Positions 13,389-15,154 of a stretch of 15,154 nt of DNA are shown piece by piece (within the stretch, counting starts at the first letter, position 1; each line of letters opens with the position of its first letter). The stretch is from assembly GCA_021413665.1 (NCBI GenBank), contig JAIOPW010000459.1:1-15154 (forward strand). Direction: 5' to 3'. Made by a program: the position numbers and the translations under genes. Below the pieces are notes generated by a model, which worked only from the letters and a program-made list of their open reading frames with translations, made no database searches and had not been told where the DNA came from. Origin of the DNA: Rhodocyclales bacterium (GTDB lineage: Bacteria > Pseudomonadota > Gammaproteobacteria > Burkholderiales > Rhodocyclaceae).

Positions 13389-13946
13389 ATGGGCGAGGCC
13401 CGTGCGCGGCGCATTTTTTTTGCGCTCTGGCCGGAGGACGAGGCAACCGGCCACCTGGCGGCGCTGGCGCACAGCCTGGCGGCCGGTGGCGGGCGCACGA
13501 TCCGTCCGCCATCGCTGCACCTGACGCTGGCGTTTGTCGGTTCGGTAACATCGAGCCAGGTGATCGAACTCGAACAAATCGCTGCCACGGTGCGCGCCAC
13601 GGCTTTCGACCTGAGTCTGGATCGCCTTGGTTTCTGGCCGCAGCGCGGCATCCTGTGGGCCGGATGCCGGCAAGCGCCGGCGCCCTTGCGCCGGCTGGCA
13701 GGTACGCTGGCGACCGGGCTGCGCGCGGCCGGCTTTGCCAGCGACCCGCGTTCCGGTTCGGCGCAGGTGCCTCACATCACGCTGGCGCGCGGCGTCCGCT
13801 GCGCCTCGCTGCCGCGATTGGGAACGCCGGTTCGCTGGCGGGTCGACGAGTTCGCCATGGTCGAAAGCCATCTGCATCCCTCCGCGGCGAGCTACAGGAC
13901 GCTTGCTCGCTTTCCGCTCGATGCCGCTGACGAAGAATGCAATTGA
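13389..13946 (+). CDS. thpR: RNA 2',3'-cyclic phosphodiesterase (2'-5' RNA ligase family)
   Basis: A 185-residue member of the 2H phosphoesterase superfamily, which opens 2',3'-cyclic phosphates on RNA and can join tRNA halves in vitro. The two hallmark HxTx motifs are present: HLTL at 44-47 in a HLTLAFVGSV context and HITL at 129-132. The start RRIFFALWPEDE also matches the family N-terminus. ATG 13389 comes only 6 nt after the ispF stop, and its Shine-Dalgarno GGAG (13377-13380) lies in the last codons of ispF, so the two genes should be translated together. A longer in-frame ORF begins at 13107 inside ispF and is not supported. The biological substrate in bacteria is unclear. Confidence 0.92.
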   Translation: MGEARARRIFFALWPEDEATGHLAALAHSLAAGGGRTIRPPSLHLTLAFVGSVTSSQVIELEQIAATVRATAFDLSLDRLGFWPQRGILWAGCRQAPAPLRRLAGTLATGLRAAGFASDPRSGSAQVPHITLARGVRCASLPRLGTPVRWRVDEFAMVESHLHPSAASYRTLARFPLDAADEECN

Positions 13947-13954
13947 ATTAGAAT
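13927..13954 (+). promoter_or_regulatory. Candidate internal promoter for the cyclic-nucleotide-binding gene
   Basis: CTGACG (13927-13932, 4 of 6 to TTGACA) and TAGAAT (13949-13954, 5 of 6 to TATAAT) are 16 bp apart, in a locally AT-rich patch at the end of thpR. Transcription would begin near 13961, just before the start of the downstream gene. Confidence 0.35.
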
Positions 13955-13974
13955 CCACCGATTGCTTGGAGCCA

Positions 13975-14460
13975 ATGCCCGTGGTCAATCTGTTTCGCCC
14001 CCGAAAAACCTCACCGCGCCTGGAGCGTCTGCGCCATCTCAGCCTGTTCGTGAATCTGACGCCGGGCGAGTTGCAGATCGTCGATGGCCTGTTGCATGAG
14101 CGTGACTACCTGGAGGGCGAGGTGATCTTCGACGAAGGCGAGGAAGGCCAGGCGATCTACATCGTCGCCGCCGGCGATGTGCTGATCTGCCGCCAGGGAC
14201 AGGGCGAGGCCGGGCGCATGGCCCAACTCGGCGCCGGCACCTTCTTCGGCGAACTGGCGCTGCTCGACAATTCGCCGCGCTCGGCGCAGGCACGGGCGGC
14301 GACGCCTTGCCGGTTGATCGTGTTCTTCCGCGACGACTTCGTCGGCCTGCTCGATACCCACGCCCGCATCGCCTCGAAGATATCCCGCGAACTGGCGCGC
14401 CACCTCGGTGCGCGCATGCGCGACATGGCGCTCGCTTCGGGCGCCTATCAGCACCTTTGA
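13975..14460 (+). CDS. Stand-alone cyclic-nucleotide-binding domain protein
   Basis: A 161-residue protein made almost entirely of one cAMP/cGMP-binding beta-roll of the CRP/PKA-regulatory type. The phosphate-binding cassette is intact: FFGELALLDNSPRSAQA (90-106), with E93 and R102 in the positions that contact ribose and phosphate. There is no helix-turn-helix after the roll, only a helix (SKISRELARHLGARMRDMAL), so it is unlikely to be a DNA-binding regulator. ATG 13975 is chosen; GGAG at 13968-13971 is only three bases away, so GTG 13981, nine bases from it, is an equally good start and would shorten the protein by two residues. The permease gene begins two bases after its stop, so it may act as a ligand-sensing subunit or regulator of that membrane protein; this is inferred. 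Confidence 0.88.
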   Translation: MPVVNLFRPRKTSPRLERLRHLSLFVNLTPGELQIVDGLLHERDYLEGEVIFDEGEEGQAIYIVAAGDVLICRQGQGEAGRMAQLGAGTFFGELALLDNSPRSAQARAATPCRLIVFFRDDFVGLLDTHARIASKISRELARHLGARMRDMALASGAYQHL

Positions 14461-14462
14461 CG

Positions 14463-15154
14463 ATGGACGGCGCCCACGCCAACCCTGCGGCGGAGGCGGG
14501 CCACCACGGCTCCGGTCCCGTCGTCTGGGCCTCGATCATCGCCGCCACGTGCCTGCTGCTGTTCTTCTTCCAGAAGATCCTCTGGCTGGTGGTGCCCTTC
14601 CTGTTGGCGCTGATCGTCTATTACTTTCTCTATCCGTCGATGCAGGCGCTGATCTATCGCGGCATGAGCCGCGATGCGGCGGCGAGCTGCGCCACCCTCG
14701 GCTTTCTCGCGCTGCTGTTTATTGTCGGTGTGGGCCTCACGCCCTGGGTCGCCGCCCACCTGGCCGGTTGGCAGGATATCGTCAGCGGGTACATCAAGGG
14801 CGGCACGCAACTGCTTGACCGCTCCTTGCGCGCACTCGAGAACCATTGGCCGACCCTGGCCAACGCCCAACTCGCCGACATGGTGCAGGGCCGCCTGGCG
14901 GAGGCGGCGGGAAGCATTGCGGATCATCTGGAGCCGATCGCCATCGGCATCATGGCCTGGACGCCATCGCTGATGCTGGCGCCGTTCCTGGCCTTCTTCT
15001 TCCTGCGCGACGGCCGACGCTTTCAGCGCTTTCTCGGCGGCGCCGTGCCCAATGCCTTCTTTGAAAAGACGCTGTTCCTGCTGCATGAGATCGATCGTAC
15101 GTCGCGCGCCTATTTCCAGGGTTTGATCAAGCTGACCCTGCTCGACACGGCAAC
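14463..15154 (+). CDS. AI-2E family transporter (PerM-like permease), N-terminal part
   Basis: Open from ATG 14463 to the right edge with no stop, giving 230 complete codons of a protein usually about 350 residues long. After a short hydrophilic start, hydrophobic stretches follow: WASIIAATCLLLFFF, LWLVVPFLLALIVYYFLYP, and ATLGFLALLFIVGVGL. A soluble loop comes next (about residues 95-155), then a further membrane segment with LAPFLAFFFLRDGRRF and LLHEIDRTSRAYFQGL, both characteristic of the AI-2E/PerM (formerly UPF0118) family. It would sit in the inner membrane; family members export autoinducer-2 or exchange ions in a few studied cases, so the substrate here is unknown. The start lies two bases after the stop of the cyclic-nucleotide-binding gene, implying translational coupling. 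Confidence 0.9.
   Translation, partial: MDGAHANPAAEAGHHGSGPVVWASIIAATCLLLFFFQKILWLVVPFLLALIVYYFLYPSMQALIYRGMSRDAAASCATLGFLALLFIVGVGLTPWVAAHLAGWQDIVSGYIKGGTQLLDRSLRALENHWPTLANAQLADMVQGRLAEAAGSIADHLEPIAIGIMAWTPSLMLAPFLAFFFLRDGRRFQRFLGGAVPNAFFEKTLFLLHEIDRTSRAYFQGLIKLTLLDTA

Noticed and set aside
12415..13551. Minus-strand frame opposite ispF and thpR
   Set aside because: ispF and thpR are unambiguous; the antisense product is Arg/Ala-rich without a family.
1..15154. CRISPR array, tRNA, rRNA, insertion sequence or integrase
   Set aside because: No regularly spaced repeats, no tRNA-like cloverleaf noticed by eye, and no transposase or recombinase motifs; a tRNA scan would be needed to be certain.

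Overview
This GC-rich window looks like a chromosomal segment of a betaproteobacterium, possibly of the Rhodocyclales. That placement is inferred from composition and gene content (mfd, ispD, ispF, an AI-2E-type permease); there is no rRNA or other taxonomic marker. No tRNA, rRNA, CRISPR array, transposase or integrase was seen.

Layout. Left edge (1-231, minus): the start of mfd. Then comes a 167-bp intergenic region with a perfect TATAAT box for mfd and two adjacent perfect inverted repeats. 399-4562 (plus): a solitary 1387-residue type IIG-like restriction-modification protein, with a PD-(D/E)xK nuclease, an N6-adenine methyltransferase and a C-terminal specificity region in one chain. 4724-5260 (minus): a GNAT acetyltransferase in a visibly less GC-rich patch with non-coding flanks. 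5425-11390 (minus): a tight four-gene operon, read right to left, of an MgtC/SapB-DUF4010 membrane protein, a metallo-beta-lactamase-fold protein with two degenerate cyclic-nucleotide-binding-like domains, a Memo-AMMECR1 fusion, and the radical SAM enzyme of the AmmeMemoRadiSam group.

11439-15154 (mostly plus): housekeeping and small genes. These are ispD, a thioredoxin-like protein, ispF, thpR, a stand-alone cyclic-nucleotide-binding protein with an intact phosphate-binding cassette, and the start of an AI-2E family permease. A 61-residue Cys-rich protein is encoded on the minus strand between the thioredoxin gene and ispF and overlaps the thioredoxin gene tail to tail.

How they fit together. 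mfd is DNA repair coupled to transcription, and ispD and ispF are two steps of the MEP isoprenoid pathway. The material between mfd and ispD (about 11 kb) looks like accessory cargo: a defence gene, an acetyltransferase and the AmmeMemoRadiSam operon. The operon is the best candidate for an undescribed system. A radical SAM enzyme, a Memo/AMMECR1 protein, an MBL hydrolase with sensor-like domains and a polytopic membrane protein are packed with gaps of 14 and 19 nt and one 25-nt overlap. The substrate of the AmmeMemoRadiSam proteins is, to my knowledge, not established, so the biochemical role of the operon cannot be read from the sequence.
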